NCBI RefSeq assembly: GCF_037975245.1
Contig: NC_092563.1
Coordinates: 12,882,001 to 12,946,000, forward strand
DNA: 64,000 bases
DNA from: Apostichopus japonicus
Lineage: Eukaryota; Echinodermata; Holothuroidea; Aspidochirotida; Stichopodidae
Reading direction: 5' to 3'
Positions 1 to 12,388 of this stretch are shown here, in pieces. The first letter of the stretch is position 1; the number at the start of each line of letters is the position of its first letter. A program made the translations under genes and the position numbers. The notes below the pieces were generated by a model. That model saw only the letters and a list, made by a program, of their open reading frames with translations, searched no databases and had not been told where the DNA came from.

Positions 1-80
1 CATTTGTCTATGGTAGACTACTCAGGACTAAGGATGATGGATTTTAAATTTGTACTCTGCTGTTTACTCCTTCATTACAG

Positions 81-215
81 GATAAATCTGCTATAACCCT
101 AACGTCAGCATTTGGAAAAACGGGTACATCAACCCTGCCAGGAAATTGTGGCTTCATGGAGTATGTAACAAAATCTGCATTGCTTCCTCTGCAAAGCAAG
201 GACAATCTGCATTGA
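81..215 (+). other. Candidate terminal exon at the window's left edge, unidentified
   Basis: The acceptor tttactccttcattacag at 80 opens 44 codons in phase 0 (DKSAITLTSAFGKTGTSTLP...), ending TGA at 213-215, with AATAAA at 398-403. It could be the end of a gene lying to the left. No family is recognised. Confidence 0.25.
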
Positions 216-480
216 AAAGTGTGTGAGAATTATATCACATATACACATTTTTGACCCATTTCTAGTTCTTTGACTTCTTGCTAGTGTAAAATGCAGCCCA
301 TACAAATGTCCCAGATAGTGTTGATTCACCTAGTTTGGTAGTTATTTTATTTCATGCTGTAACATCGTTAACCTGGAAGGACCAGGTGTGTGCGTCAAAT
401 AAAACATGAGGTCATTTAAATTTGCTTGTCAGTTGCTTAGCTGAAAGGATTGCCACCCCCCTATCTGGGTTAATTACTCA

Positions 481-1020
481 TTAATGAGACAGGAATTCCT
501 TACGTCCGCTGTTCATAACAAACTGAAGTGATTTTAATACTGTCCTTTCTAGTTGTTTACACGTTTAATAGTCTTAACAGCTTCCGAATCCACCCCCTTT
601 TGGGGGTAGCATTCATTCTATAAACAATAAGCAATGGTTTGTTTGGTTGGTCAAGTAGGAGGTCAGTAAACTGCTTTGTTGTTTATGCACCGCAATCTAC
701 ACGTTGAGTAATGTTATTGAAACTTTGTAAAGAATCGATACAAAAAGATTTGTTGTAGCCATTCAGGGTTGGATAATAATGCCATGGTAGATGAATAGTT
801 AATAAACTGTTGTCCAACAACAACTTGCTCTGGGTACTACTGCGTTACCAGTTCACAACCTGGTTAGCCCCTCGCTTGGTTTACACCCAGAAAAAAACGG
901 TGATTTTCTGGGTATCACGTGATCTACGAAGTTAACCAAATCTGTCTTCCTTCTCAAGCTCTTTTGTGAAAGTATATTCCTGTTGCAGCTGCTTCATTAG
1001 CTAATGTAACTCCGGAGAAA
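481..1020. promoter_or_regulatory. CpG-normal patch, possible promoter
   Basis: About 14 CpG in 540 bases, inside an otherwise CpG-poor block, with an E-box CACGTG at 917. A candidate exon begins at its right edge. Confidence 0.25.
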
Positions 1021-1161
1021 ATATGTCTGAACAACATAATTTTAGAAGAAATAGATGATAAATTAAACTCTGAGAGAAGTAGCAGCAATGATTGTCCACT
1101 GTTTTATATAACCATTTTTATGAAGAGTTCTTTCATATTTGGGACAAATTCCCAAAAGTGA
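989..1161 (+). other. Candidate terminal exon, unidentified
   Basis: The acceptor attcctgttgcag at 988 leads (phase 1) into 56 open codons. They include ANVTPEKICLNNIILEEIDD and end at TGA 1159-1161, with AATAAA at 1276-1281. No family is recognised. An open frame of this length after a random acceptor is not rare. Confidence 0.22.
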
Positions 1162-1299
1162 TGTTTGGATCAAGATAAGATCAAAAGATTAAAAACCTTC
1201 CCATCCTCACTCGGTTGCCTTTTGTGTTATCATAATACTGAAAAGAAAAGTAGATACTTTCATATACATTTTATGAATAAAATTTAAATAAATATAAAT

Positions 1300-2154
1300 T
1301 TATATAAATATTTTAAAAATGCTAATGTTGTGTTGTTGTTAATGTGTGTATGCTAAGATTTGTTTGACAATGGATAGGATTGTTAAGTATATATACGCTG
1401 CAGCTCAAACTGAGCAGTTTATCAAAAATAAAAAGAACAAAAATAAAAAAGCTTAATTTACTGCTCAGTGTCACTTTCTCACAGTCTTGAAAAACACCTT
1501 GGAGTTTAGTTTGATACAACAGCTTCAGGGAAGAAAGCCAAGGAAAGCCAGGAAAGAAACTTCAGGGAAGAAAGCCAAACAGGTTTTGCCTGAGCTTCCG
1601 CTCTCAAATATGTTTGAAGAAAGCATCATTTCTTTCCTTCTTTTGATCAGTTACCTTAGAAATTTCACCTGAAGGGTAACAAAGAAAGAAAATTCGCACT
1701 GTTCTATCAATTTATGGTTGAACATAATAACTTATAGTAAATAGTTCATTAACGAGTTCCCGAGAGAATAAAATCATTGGCAACAACTGTGTATTAACTT
1801 GTGTATTCCTGACTCGTTGTCTCCCTCCATATACTGAAACAAAATGGATAGGAAAACTGCTAATGCTTTGCTTGTATATTACCCTACCATATGAATGCCA
1901 CCACAGATTGAAAAGGATTATGTCCATTGCGTTTAACTTTTCTTACACTTTACCTAGTAGTTGTGGTACTCTGTCAGGTTGAATTAAAAATAATTAAGTA
2001 TATAATAATTTAAAGAAATACCAAATAAATATATTTAACAAAAAAATACCAATAATAATTTAACAAAAAATACCAACACATAAAGGGATACTTCCTTTAT
2101 GCTGCTGTGTACACTACAGATGCACACCTTACGCAACACAAGACGAAAAAGGAA
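1300..2154. other. Non-coding, AT-rich
   Basis: It includes a 19-base direct repeat, cttcagggaagaaagccaa, at about 1522 and 1560. Nothing else is seen. Confidence 0.5.
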
Positions 2155-2420
2155 TAATTGTCCCTGCTGATTTATTTGTCTATGACACTAAAACAAACAA
2201 CCAATTTAGTTAGTACAGGAAATACCAATACAGACTGTATGACAAATATGTCCCTGTGTCAACATCTATAACTCCGAGTATAGGAAATAACAATACAGAC
2301 TGTATAACAACTATGTCCCTATGTCTCCATCTATGACACCAAGTACATGATATAACAATACAGACTAAATAACAAATATATCCCTATGTCTCCATCTATG
2401 ACTCCAAGTACATGAAATAC
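2155..2420 (+). repeat. 65-bp tandem repeat, about four copies
   Basis: Units begin near aataNcaatacagact at 2221, 2286 and 2351, with a partial start at 2416. A more diverged copy precedes at 2155-2220. The period is 65 bases. Confidence 0.8.
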
Positions 2421-5400
2421 CATACTGATGGCAAAAAGATGTTTGTCATAAATGCTTTGCTTGTGGATAACACAGACACCCCTAATGCAAACATCAACAC
2501 CGACTCACAAAGTTTTTTTCTTCTAAATAATTTGGAGAAAGTTCATTGTTTTCCACCAGTCAAATCCTTAGTCAGTAACAGCATGTTTTGTTTTCCATAT
2601 GCTAACCTCGTATGATTCGATTGGCTTAAACAGGAAACATTTTTCATCAGTTTTCATGGGAGTGTATTTTGACAGATCCTTCTCTGACATTCTCGTCAAG
2701 TTGAGTGGGAGAATTAAACCAATAAAGAGGATTGTTAACTCTCACTTATATGACCCTAATATTTTACTTTACCAGCGGAGGAAAAAGAAACCACATTACA
2801 AACATGGCAACTTCAAAGTTCTGTGGTAATACTGTAAATAGCTTTTGTGGTTCTTACTGACACATACACAATTTGGTTGACATATTTTGCAAAGTTGTAA
2901 GGTTTTACTGCTCTTTCAAGGAGCTTTTATTCACTATGTCCACCAAGCCTACAGAGTTATTAGGCTACTCAAAATAAGATGGGAGTTGATCAAACCTGAA
3001 ACCTGTTCGATCTTTTTCAAGTGAACTTTAAGTACTGATTAATTACTGATTCCATTAATTTCTAAATATTTTCATCGTTATGACCATTTTCATAGTCATA
3101 TACAAAAAACAAATCCAGCATTTTTTTTCCAACCTTATTCTTTTCTCCTTTGAAAGAAAATTTAAATAGTGGAGCTAATAAATATAATGGCATATAATGC
3201 TAAGAACGATATCAAAACATTTACAAACATCCAACTGCTTAAAGAAGTATCTGTTGTGCTCAAACACACACCTGTTGTATTTTACTTATAAGAGCTACCA
3301 CCATCAGTTAAAATATACACAATATGTCTTTATACTGATTAAGAAACCTCAAATCCCTGATTTCAGGTATGCATCTCAAATACATCAGATCTACAATGTA
3401 AATGTAAATCAAATTGATGGTGAAAAATAATGGAACTTGAGATGGAACATCAAAACATGCCCCTTCTTTATAAAAATCTTGGAACCACCCCTGATGTATA
3501 CTGGTTGTAGATTTAATTTTGATATGATGCAGAATTGATGGAGTTTAATTTTGGAATTGAGGAATAGTTCAAATCATTGTTATATCATGCATTTGTCTTT
3601 CTCTGTCATATTTTTGGCAGGTGATTTTATATTAAAATTGCTTACATCGATATGGAGTAAAGGTGCCACAATAAAAGAAAAAAAAACAGTGAAAAAGATG
3701 GAAGTTGCAGATAAGAATGAGCCACTGTTTGCTTTTCTTATCATTTCTTTTGCATGAATGCCATAATTTGTGGACATAGTATAATTCGTTGATGCTGCCC
3801 TCCGGTGATGTTATCTGTTAATATACAAATGGAATCGTAAAAGTATAAAATCAGCGACTGAAATCTGTTCAACTTTTGACTTGAACCATGCACCTGCATC
3901 CATGGGTAACTTACTATCAAAACACCCGGTAATAAGTTGAATGGTTCTCGGATCTGTTCGGTTGTAGAATCCTTTGGAAAATGAGGCCAAGGAGATTACA
4001 TGGCAGGAAACCCTTGGACAGAAGGGAGTAGCTACTATCGTGACAATTGTCTGTGGTCGCTTCCTGATTCAACTGTTTGATGACAGTGATGAGAAAAACA
4101 AGGTCATGAAGAAGGGGGAGATCACAAAAATCAAATGTATCATTAGTCCAGGAAAACAGTTTCAAGAATGTGGTAAAATCCACTTCACAAACTTTACAAT
4201 GATAATTCAAGGGGTAACAACAGATGTGCTTTTGGAACCCAGGAATCCTTGTTAGATGGGCATTTCCCCATTCACATGTGTAATTTATTTTGAGTGTAAG
4301 AATTGAGAACCAGAGTAACAAGCTCATTTAATTTGTTTATCTGTATATGGTTATACAGTCCTGTGTCATCCCATCTCTTCCTTCCCACTCAAAGGTAATA
4401 AAATATTATCCATTTTTAATGTAAGAAAAGTTGTCCAAACATCCTCATGTTCCCTCCCCTCGCCCCCCCCCCCAACCCTCTCTCTCTTGTGGGGATGTGA
4501 AATATTGCAGATGTTTTTCAGCAAACTCCATGGAAAAAGTTGCCACAGAAATATTCATTGTGTTAAATGTCATGTGAGGGTTTCCTGTGGTAAACTGACG
4601 GACACTAGATGGGTATTAGTGTTGACAGTTGTGAAGACATATGCAGGTTAGACGTGCAGGTTCAGAGATATGCAGGGTTAAAAGATATGCTGCAGTATCT
4701 AGGCTCTAGTTTGTATTGCATAATACTATATGAAATAATTCAATGGAAAATCCTAAACCAAACAGATTAATTGAAGTTCCAAAGAGTATTAGACAGAACA
4801 CTTTTAATAAATACAATTCAATAGTTTCTTTTGTTGTTTAACATGGTCTCCTTGAGAGAAGATACAATGTTACCACTGTTTGCCCTCGCAAGCATGTTTC
4901 TGTAGAGCTGATGTAACTCTCATATACTCCACTTTAAGCTGCTCATCAGAGCATTCAAAAATTGTCAAAAAGATGTTTTAACTCATTCTTTGCATCAAAA
5001 ATATACATGTCCACTAGTTTTGTATTGAAACCAAGAAAACCCTTTTAATAATGACCAAATTTGACCTTGAAATGCCCAAAATATTGGTAAAATGTGATTT
5101 TTTGAGGGCACTGTTCACAGGCATCGGTGGGCCATATCCTAGCAACCAAAAAGGTTTTGTAAATTGTTTTTGCCCAATTTCATTCTTTGAGACATGTGGC
5201 AAGACACCATATCGATTCTGTGAGGGTCGACATGGAATCGGCCCAAAAATCTGTTGATTTGGCATGGATTGACCCAATTAATAATTTGCATGAACAAACC
5301 TCTTTATTACCAAGACCTGAAATGTGACTCAATGATCAAATTGATGTCATCGTTAGTAAATATTAATTTGACCGAAATTTCTGCAATTCCTTGAATATTG

Positions 5401-6125
5401 TATTTTTCCGTTCAGTGCGAGTATGCATGGTCATTTATGTTTAAATGTGGCTGTCTTGGCAGTCAACAGTATTGCCCCCCGAATATGCTAGATAGTCTAA
5501 CCATGGTCAATTTCAAGCACTTTACAGCTATCACCTTCAAAATACTATAATTTTGTCACTCGGTGCTGCCTAGCATTGCAGGCTCAAAAGTGTCCTGGAT
5601 AATTTGAGCAATTGTTTTACTGTATAATTATTTGGGGTTCAAACCAATGACATTTAACCAAACTCCAAGAGTCAAGTGACCTGATAAAAGCAACCTAATT
5701 ACTCGTTGAGTTTCTACACAGTATTCCTACTGCTAGTATATGGGAGCAGCATGAAGTTAGCTAGTTAACTATTGACGAAGGGAAGCATCCACTTATGTGA
5801 ATAGACATACTAACACACAATGTCAATATCATCTGCATACAATGTTATATATTGACTTCTTCATCCATGACAAAAACAGGAGCCGTTTCTATGGCAGCTA
5901 CTGCCACTCTTTCCCTCAAAATGATGTCTGGATGTCTTTCGGTGCAACTCCAACCACAGGTTGTACTTCACTTCTGTACAACTTCTATTGTACTTTAACT
6001 TCTGAATTATACTAATCAATGCAGTATGCTGACTTGCTGAGAACATGAACCCCAGCCATACCTTCGATAATTCACTGCTCGTTGGCAGCAGACGAATTTT
6101 AGAAAAATTAATCAGTATCCTCATG
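2421..6125. other. No assignable gene
   Basis: A segment at 3974-4255 is open on both strands, but no family or splice evidence fits. A segment at 5014-5277 is also open on both strands. A C-run (4464-4473) is present. Otherwise there is no recognised feature. Confidence 0.5.
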
Positions 6126-6226
6126 ACCAATGTGTTGGTCAAGGGAATTGAAATGGGTTCAAGCCCTGGCCAGTTACCAATGTGTTGGTCAAGGGAATTG
6201 ATTTGGGTTCAAGACCTGGCCAGTTA
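6126..6226 (+). repeat. 50-bp tandem duplication of a tRNA-like SINE fragment
   Basis: Two copies (6126-6175, 6176-6226) of accaatgtgttggtcaaggg...ggttcaagccctggccagtt differ at a few bases. Each carries a box B-like GGTTCAAG(C/A)CC and a GGTCAAGGG that could be box A remains. Confidence 0.6.
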
Positions 6227-6790
6227 AGGTAAGTAAGGTAAGGGTTTAGTAGCCAGCAGAAGTCTGGGTGTTTTCACATCTGAAATGGACTTCTTACATC
6301 ATAAAATATCCCAAAATGAGCTTAAACAGTAAAGATGGATAACTACCTGATAGTACTTGAATACCTCTGGATTAAACTTGAAACATTATGGTTAAAATCA
6401 TTTGGATAATGCTTAACATAGTAAAATGGTCACAGAGGATATATTATAATGTGGATCCTTGGCCAAATAGAACATGACAACAACTTTTCTTGATGAAAGG
6501 TAAACAAAAACTTAGCCAGATCATTATATAAAGAAGAGCAAATTTAACCAGGAGCTGAGTAAGTACACGGCTACCAATAACCAAACCATAAAAGGATAAA
6601 CATCCTTGGATGGATAAAAACATCCTTGTTCCTTTTATTTTATTTGTCAATCAACTTCCACTCCTAATTGCTACTTCACATTATTTTAAGTCTTGTCTGA
6701 ATCACTATAATGTCTTGTAAATGTCACCATGCACTAATACAGATTCATTCTATGATGTTGTTTTTTTTCCTCTTTTGTTTACATTTAAAG

Positions 6791-6965
6791 ACCTGAACAC
6801 ACTCAAGGATAAGATTGATGGGATCAACTATTCAGAAGTCATTGCTTCTGACTGGCAGTACAACACAGCATTTATCATCAAATCCTTGATGAGTGGTTTA
6901 TAAGTGGTTTAGGGGCTGATAAAAAGGACGAAGGTGGTGCAATAAAACATGGATTGTTGCTACTG
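6791..6965 (+). other. Candidate terminal exon of an unidentified plus-strand gene
   Basis: A strong pyrimidine tract (tttttttcctcttttgttt) and acceptor aaag at 6790 lead into 36 open codons. These begin LNTLKDKIDG, include ASDWQYNTAF and end SLMSGL-TAA at 6903. AATAAA follows 38 bases later (6941-6946). The entry phase is 1. The composition looks protein-like, but I recognise no family and cannot link an upstream exon. A chance open frame is possible. Confidence 0.3.
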
Positions 6966-8008
6966 TTACCATCTGTGCAGCCCCTAAATATGCTAGAATG
7001 TTTAATAATGGTCACTTGAAATAGATGTCCACTAATCGCATCATTTTTGTTTGGGAGGGGACAGGACCCCCCCCCCCCTTGGGCTGCATCATGCATTCAG
7101 TTGATTTTTGATATCATATGATCCACCCACATTTTCCTTAAACAAGTGGAATATGTAAACCATATTAACAGGCTTGAACAAAGTAAAATTGAACATACTC
7201 TGTATCCAAGTGAACAGCAAAATTAACATGAGAGAAAATATTTCCCTCTGGGACATTGGTTGGTTATGCTCCATGGAATTCAGTATTAAGTGGTATTATA
7301 GTCAAGATTTCCCTGAATGAATTAGCTATTAAACTGTCCTCTGCTTTCAGAACAGAACCAATATCTCCCCCATGCTGTAGAGTGTTCCTTCCTCTCACCA
7401 ATGTCATTTAATGCACTATTCTAATCAGAGGATTTGAATGACCTCTAGAATGTCCTGCCAAATATCATGATTTTGCTTCTAAAATAAGCCTTTTAAGAAG
7501 CAACTGTGTTCAACCTACATTCTAGTGCATTGAAAAATACCTTAACTGTTAGGACAGGTCAAAATAGCAGATACTGTGTTTGTCCAGAGGGAAGAGTTTA
7601 GGGCCCAAACCTGTTTACTTCATGAAAATAAGTCTAACCTTGACTGATACATCTACTTAGATAGCTTGATCTTTTTTCCAACTGCTGTTACTAGTTGCTT
7701 CCAACTTTAAATAGTACATTATCCTTGGACATGATATGGAACATGTTTACAGGAAAGTAAACAAGCGTGTGTCCTTGCAGTGATGTACCAACCTTACTGC
7801 AAAAACTAATTCTCACCTGGCATAATATTTAAGTACACATATGGGAATCATATCACATACATAAACAGTGGATGTGCGTGTATATGAAACCCTAAACTGT
7901 TCAGGAAGCTTATTGTTACATAGCGGTGCAGGTAAACCTACATGGCTATTTGAATCAAGGCATAGACATTAAGCAAATGGAATCACAATACAACATAAAT
8001 TAAGACTT
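6966..8008. other. No gene seen
   Basis: A C-run of 10 at about 7069-7078 and CpG-poor sequence. An acceptor-like site (ctgtcctctgctttcag, ending 7350) opens only 19 codons. Confidence 0.5.
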
Positions 8009-8652
8009 GTCATTCCTGAAACGATTTCTTTGTTTTGTTGTCATTCTCTATCTAAGGTTGTGGTTATTTCAAATAATAATTAATTAATTAATAATAAATT
8101 ACATTTTTGTAATTTTTTTTTGTGTAAATTACATATAGCACTTAATACAGCATTTCAAAGTGCTTTACAAAGTAGGAAAGAGACAAAGGAAAAAAAGGAA
8201 AAAAGAAACTAGGCATAAAACAGAAATCAAACAGAAAAAGGATGGATATCATGATAGCCTGGTCACTATAATGTGCTACAGGGCAAGTTTACTAAACTAT
8301 GAGTCACTGAACTATGGAAGAGGTCTGCATTCCAAGGTCAAGAGGTCACATGTTCTAAGAACAGACATACAGTATGGCATGTAAGGAATCATTTCTGGCT
8401 TATTTCAACAAAAAACAGAAAATCTTTGACAGTACCAGCCCTGACTGCCTGATTTATGGCATACATTGCACAAACTTAACATTCCAATATCTTTGACCCT
8501 CTTTGACCCCTTCCATGATGAGGTCATAGAGACTACTGGCCCTCCAGACCCCCATAAACCGCAGACAGACGCAACAATAAAAAAAAATACTTCTGTCATT
8601 CCTGAAATGATTTCTTTGTTGGTTGTCATTCTCTAAGGTTGTGTTTATTTTA
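8009..8652 (+). repeat. Pair of about 60-bp direct repeats flanking 525 bases
   Basis: cattcctgaaacgatttctt...tctaaggttgtggttattt (8009-8069) recurs with few changes at 8594-8652. The intervening DNA has a TTAA/TAAT-rich part. This may be a tandem duplication or an insertion with long flanking repeats. Confidence 0.7.
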
Positions 8653-8749
8653 CATGCAGGACATCACAACCATCCTGTCACTAAAGTGTGCTACCACCAT
8701 TGCTTCTACCAGCCCATCTCAAGGAACCCTTCCCTCTGTGTATTACTGT

Positions 8750-8960
8750 GGTTAACAGTGGTTAAAGCCGGTGCCTTTCAATCATAAGGTCCTGTGTTCA
8801 AGTCACTCCCAGATTAATGTATGTCGTCCAGTTACAGAGTTGTTGACAATTGACAATTCATAATCATGGACGTTAAATATGAACGTAAGAGACCGACTTC
8901 GGTCAGCTTGCGGCTTTGAATGAGGCTTCTTCGCGAGTTCCTGCTTGCAGGAGTATCTAA
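8750..8960 (+). mobile_element. tRNA-derived SINE candidate
   Basis: A box A-like AGTGGTTAAAGCCGGTG (8757-8773) and a box B-like TGTTCAAGTCA (8794-8804) stand at tRNA spacing. A CpG-bearing body follows (gagaccgacttcggtcagc, containing an 8-bp hairpin) to about 8960. CpG is otherwise rare in this part of the window, which fits a later insertion. Confidence 0.45.
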
Positions 8961-10293
8961 AATACATACACACTGTCATTATGTTGGGACTGCTAACTTT
9001 CTCATACCTGTTTCTTTTGTTATCTGAAGTGTCTGAAAGTGATGACAAAAGTAGTTCACAGATTAGTACCCAAGCTGGAGCCATACAATGGACACAATAA
9101 CATACTCCCAAACCACTCTATCTGGTCTGTGGGTTCTCAAAATCAATGTCATGTCAGTATGTTATGGCTGAAACATTTCATTTGTAACTTTTATGGTCCC
9201 ATTAGGTCTTCAGAATTGTCTCACTTCCTGATAAATGTTTTTTTTTTATGATAAACAACAGTAACTTGACAAGTTTTGTTGTAAATTATTGGGCTTGTTA
9301 ACAAATTTAGCGATTATCATAGGTGACTTCATGGGTCAGCCATTTGGGATCAGACCATAACATCACAGACAGCTGTAAACATAGTTCTCTGTAATAGCAA
9401 CCTGCCATAAAAATGCATTCTAACTTGAAACTGGGTATCTCTAGTGGAATATTAAAACATAAATCATAACCCACAAGGTAATAAAGATAAGAAAGTAACT
9501 TTTATCACTCCTGATAGGGACCCCAGAAGATATAAAGAATAGCAACCTTCATATTATCAGTGCAAGGAACTAGTACACAACTTTAGCTATTATTGAAAGT
9601 AATATATATCTGCTCTGCCTACATTGTGCTGCTACTCAGGAAATAGCTGGGTGTTCTTCACCATATCGGTACCTCTAGTGATATATCCTATCTCTGATGT
9701 ACCATGCAACATTTAAAGGGGGGAGTCTAGGGAAAGTTACTGAATAAGGGCCATGCTAACTATAACTTTAATAGGTCATGTGAAAATGTTTTAAAGGTAA
9801 TCTTTTCACTAACAGTAGCACACACACATATTATCAGAAATATCAGAACCAAAGTTTTTGCTTATTTCAATATTAGATTTAATAGGCACCCTAACAGTTA
9901 TGGGCTTATAAGATATTCTGTTATATGTTGCATCTTTCAAACAATTTAATATTCCAAATGTTGACTTCATATTTAAAAATCACCGTTCTTAGGCTTTGCA
10001 TGCCACCATCAGGTCAGACGTGAAAAATTATTTTTATGCTTTTTAATAAATAACTAAGAATAGAGGCACAAATTTTGTAAAAGATGAAGTTTATTAGAGG
10101 TCATACTAGTCTAGAAATAGCTAGCATCTTTTATGGTTTATCCAACTATGACGTCACAAAGTTTCTTTGTACAGTTGTACTGTACAAGAATAATACTTCA
10201 AGCTGTGGCCATTGAACGGAGCTATTTTAAAATAGTCCATTCAATTCAGAGGGTATAGAAATCCAACAACACACTTCAGTGGGTATGAACTGA
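8961..10293. other. No gene seen
   Basis: CpG-poor, AT-rich sequence with no coding or repeat signature that I can support. Confidence 0.5.
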
Positions 10294-11349
10294 TTTATTT
10301 TCACTGGTCAGACTGACAGGTATTTTCATCAAATACAATTTTAGGAGTACGGGAGAGTTCTGGAATATTTCTTTAAGCTATAGATATGTTCTGAGTTAAT
10401 ATACCAGAGACTTTGTTCTGCTTTATTATCAAACACCAAGCTTGTGTTTTTGGTTACAAGATCATGTTACCTCTACAGCCAAAGAGTTGCTCTTTTAAGT
10501 GAGTTGCACAAGTTCACATTAGAATATTGGATCTGCCGGGATTTCTTTCATTTTTTCTCCGAGCACAAACTTGCGATTTCAAACGGATGTAGAGATCCTT
10601 CAGACGTAATCACCAGATGACATAGAGCTACTCACAAAATCTTACAAGATTCTCACAGACCAAATAGCTCTATTTTCCACTAAACATGTCCTCAAAACTA
10701 TTCAGTCATAATATCGATAAAACACATATCTTAACTTTGATAATATAAACAGACATCACCTTTTCCTCCTGGACATTAGATAACTTAAATCATTTAAACA
10801 TAAATCAGTTTTATTTTCTTAATCTGTTGTTTGATACTTTGAGCTGTGTTTGATACTTTAGTAGTACTTGTTGGATACATACTGACAAGCCTGACAGCCC
10901 CTGTCCCTACCCCAGGAAATATAAAGGGGGGGGGGGAGGATCCCTCCTAGAGCACCCCACCTGTCCATCATAGAGCTACTTTACTATCAAGTTAAATTCA
11001 CAGGTTTTCTCAACCACTACTGCAAACTGCCTTCTCCTCCAAACATCTAGCAGACTTCTTCACAATCCATCCACTCCTTTCATCCATCCAATACACTGAG
11101 CAGGCCAGGACTGCTACAAGCATCCTTTTCACATCTCTCTTCCTTTTTCTGATGTGTTAACCTCCAACCATACAGAGATGATCTCACTAGATTTGGGGTG
11201 TGACCCGTATGTCCTCTGCCTCTGAGTCATCCAACCATCCATGGAGGAGGGACACAATGTTGTCTGTACCCCCGGACTAGTACAGCCTTATGACTAGCCA
11301 TATTATCGTCATCTACTTTAATGTATTCACACCTACTTGTGACTGTCTT
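10294..11349 (-). other. RBIS: Probable RBIS 3' UTR
   Basis: This non-coding sequence follows the RBIS stop and contains two minus-strand AATAAA candidates. The nearer (10815-10810) gives a UTR of about 0.54 kb, the farther about 1.05 kb. A run of 12 or so G on the plus strand lies at 10926-10938. Nothing else is recognisable. Confidence 0.35.
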
Positions 11350-11436
11350 TTAGAGTGAGGCCAACTGCTCTGTTGCTTCATCCATGTTCACAGGTTCTCT
11401 CTCAATCTTTGTTTGTCTAGTCTGATCACTCGCAAC
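11350..11436 (-). CDS. RBIS: RBIS, coding exon 3 (C-terminus and stop)
   Basis: An acceptor TTCTTTGTCAG leads in phase 0 into 28 codons and TAA. The end reads EPVNMDEATEQLASL, nearly the same as the vertebrate C-terminal pattern KPVNVDEATRLMALL. That match is what makes the gene assignment firm. The three exons total 121 residues, against about 100 in human. Plausible polyadenylation signals on the minus strand (seen as TTTATT on plus) are at 10815-10810 and 10299-10294. Confidence 0.88.
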   Translation of the reverse strand, partial: VASDQTRQTKIEREPVNMDEATEQLASL

Positions 11437-12388
11437 CTGACAAAGAAGAAAGGAATTTGATACGAAATTCAAATCAATTTCAACTGATGTGTAAAACTCA
11501 CAAATTTACAAACTAGTCAGCTTTCTATTTTTCCAAACTCACACAATTCTGTTGTAGGTAATCATTGCAATTTTATGACTAAACATACCTGACATTACAA
11601 AGGCAAAAGATGTGTATAGAGTGGTGATTTAAAATGACCTCAACAGCCATACAACAAAACAGATTCCACAACCAGGGGAACTCTGACTAGTTAGTTAATC
11701 ACATTTCTTAATACAAACTCAAGATTTCATTTTTAATGGGAAAGATAGTTGGTATTTCACACCAGAAGATTGAAAAAAATTGAATTGCATCAATGAAACT
11801 CTAACAAACTAAGAATACTTTATTAAAGCAACTCCAGGTATTTCATCAAAGCCATTCATTTATGAATCAAAATTACTAAAACTTTTGTTGAAGTTTGACA
11901 CATATTCTACCAACAAATTATTGCAAACATTTCTTCCCTTGGTGTGAAATGATGGTTCGATATGCCGTAAAATGTTAATTTCAGAAGTGGCAAATGTTTA
12001 GGTCTCTATGTGTGCAACTGAAATTTTGAATCATGGATAGTAAACTACATCAAGCTTTCTGGGCATGTATACAAAATCTCAAAACTCTTAAAATCGCCTG
12101 GACTTCTTACAGATTTCTCATAATTATAGTTTATAAAGAGATATTGACTTGTTTGGTTGCAAGTACAGCTACAAGCTACACCCACATATTTCTTTCTATA
12201 GCCACCTGATGTACTGCAAGTATCTTCATTGTTATACACACATCCCCTACTGTGTTTCTCTTTTTATCTTTTCTTTTTTCCCTTTTTCCACCCCCCCCCC
12301 CCCCTTTGTCCTTCTGTTATGGACAGGACACTACCCTTTGTATGGCTGTACTAGAACTTTATATAGCTTTAGTGATCAGTGTTTATAC

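Noticed and set aside
3917-4327. 136-codon minus-strand ORF and overlapping 93-codon plus ORF
   Set aside because: Both strands are open over the same stretch, with no recognised domain. The plus ORF begins with TTG and splice signals are weak.
5014-5277. Overlapping ORFs on both strands
   Set aside because: No start context, splice evidence or family likeness. Probably an old repeat or chance.
9725-10373. Possible TTAA element between ttaaagggggg and tttctttaa
   Set aside because: The two ends do not match as inverted repeats beyond the TTAA context.
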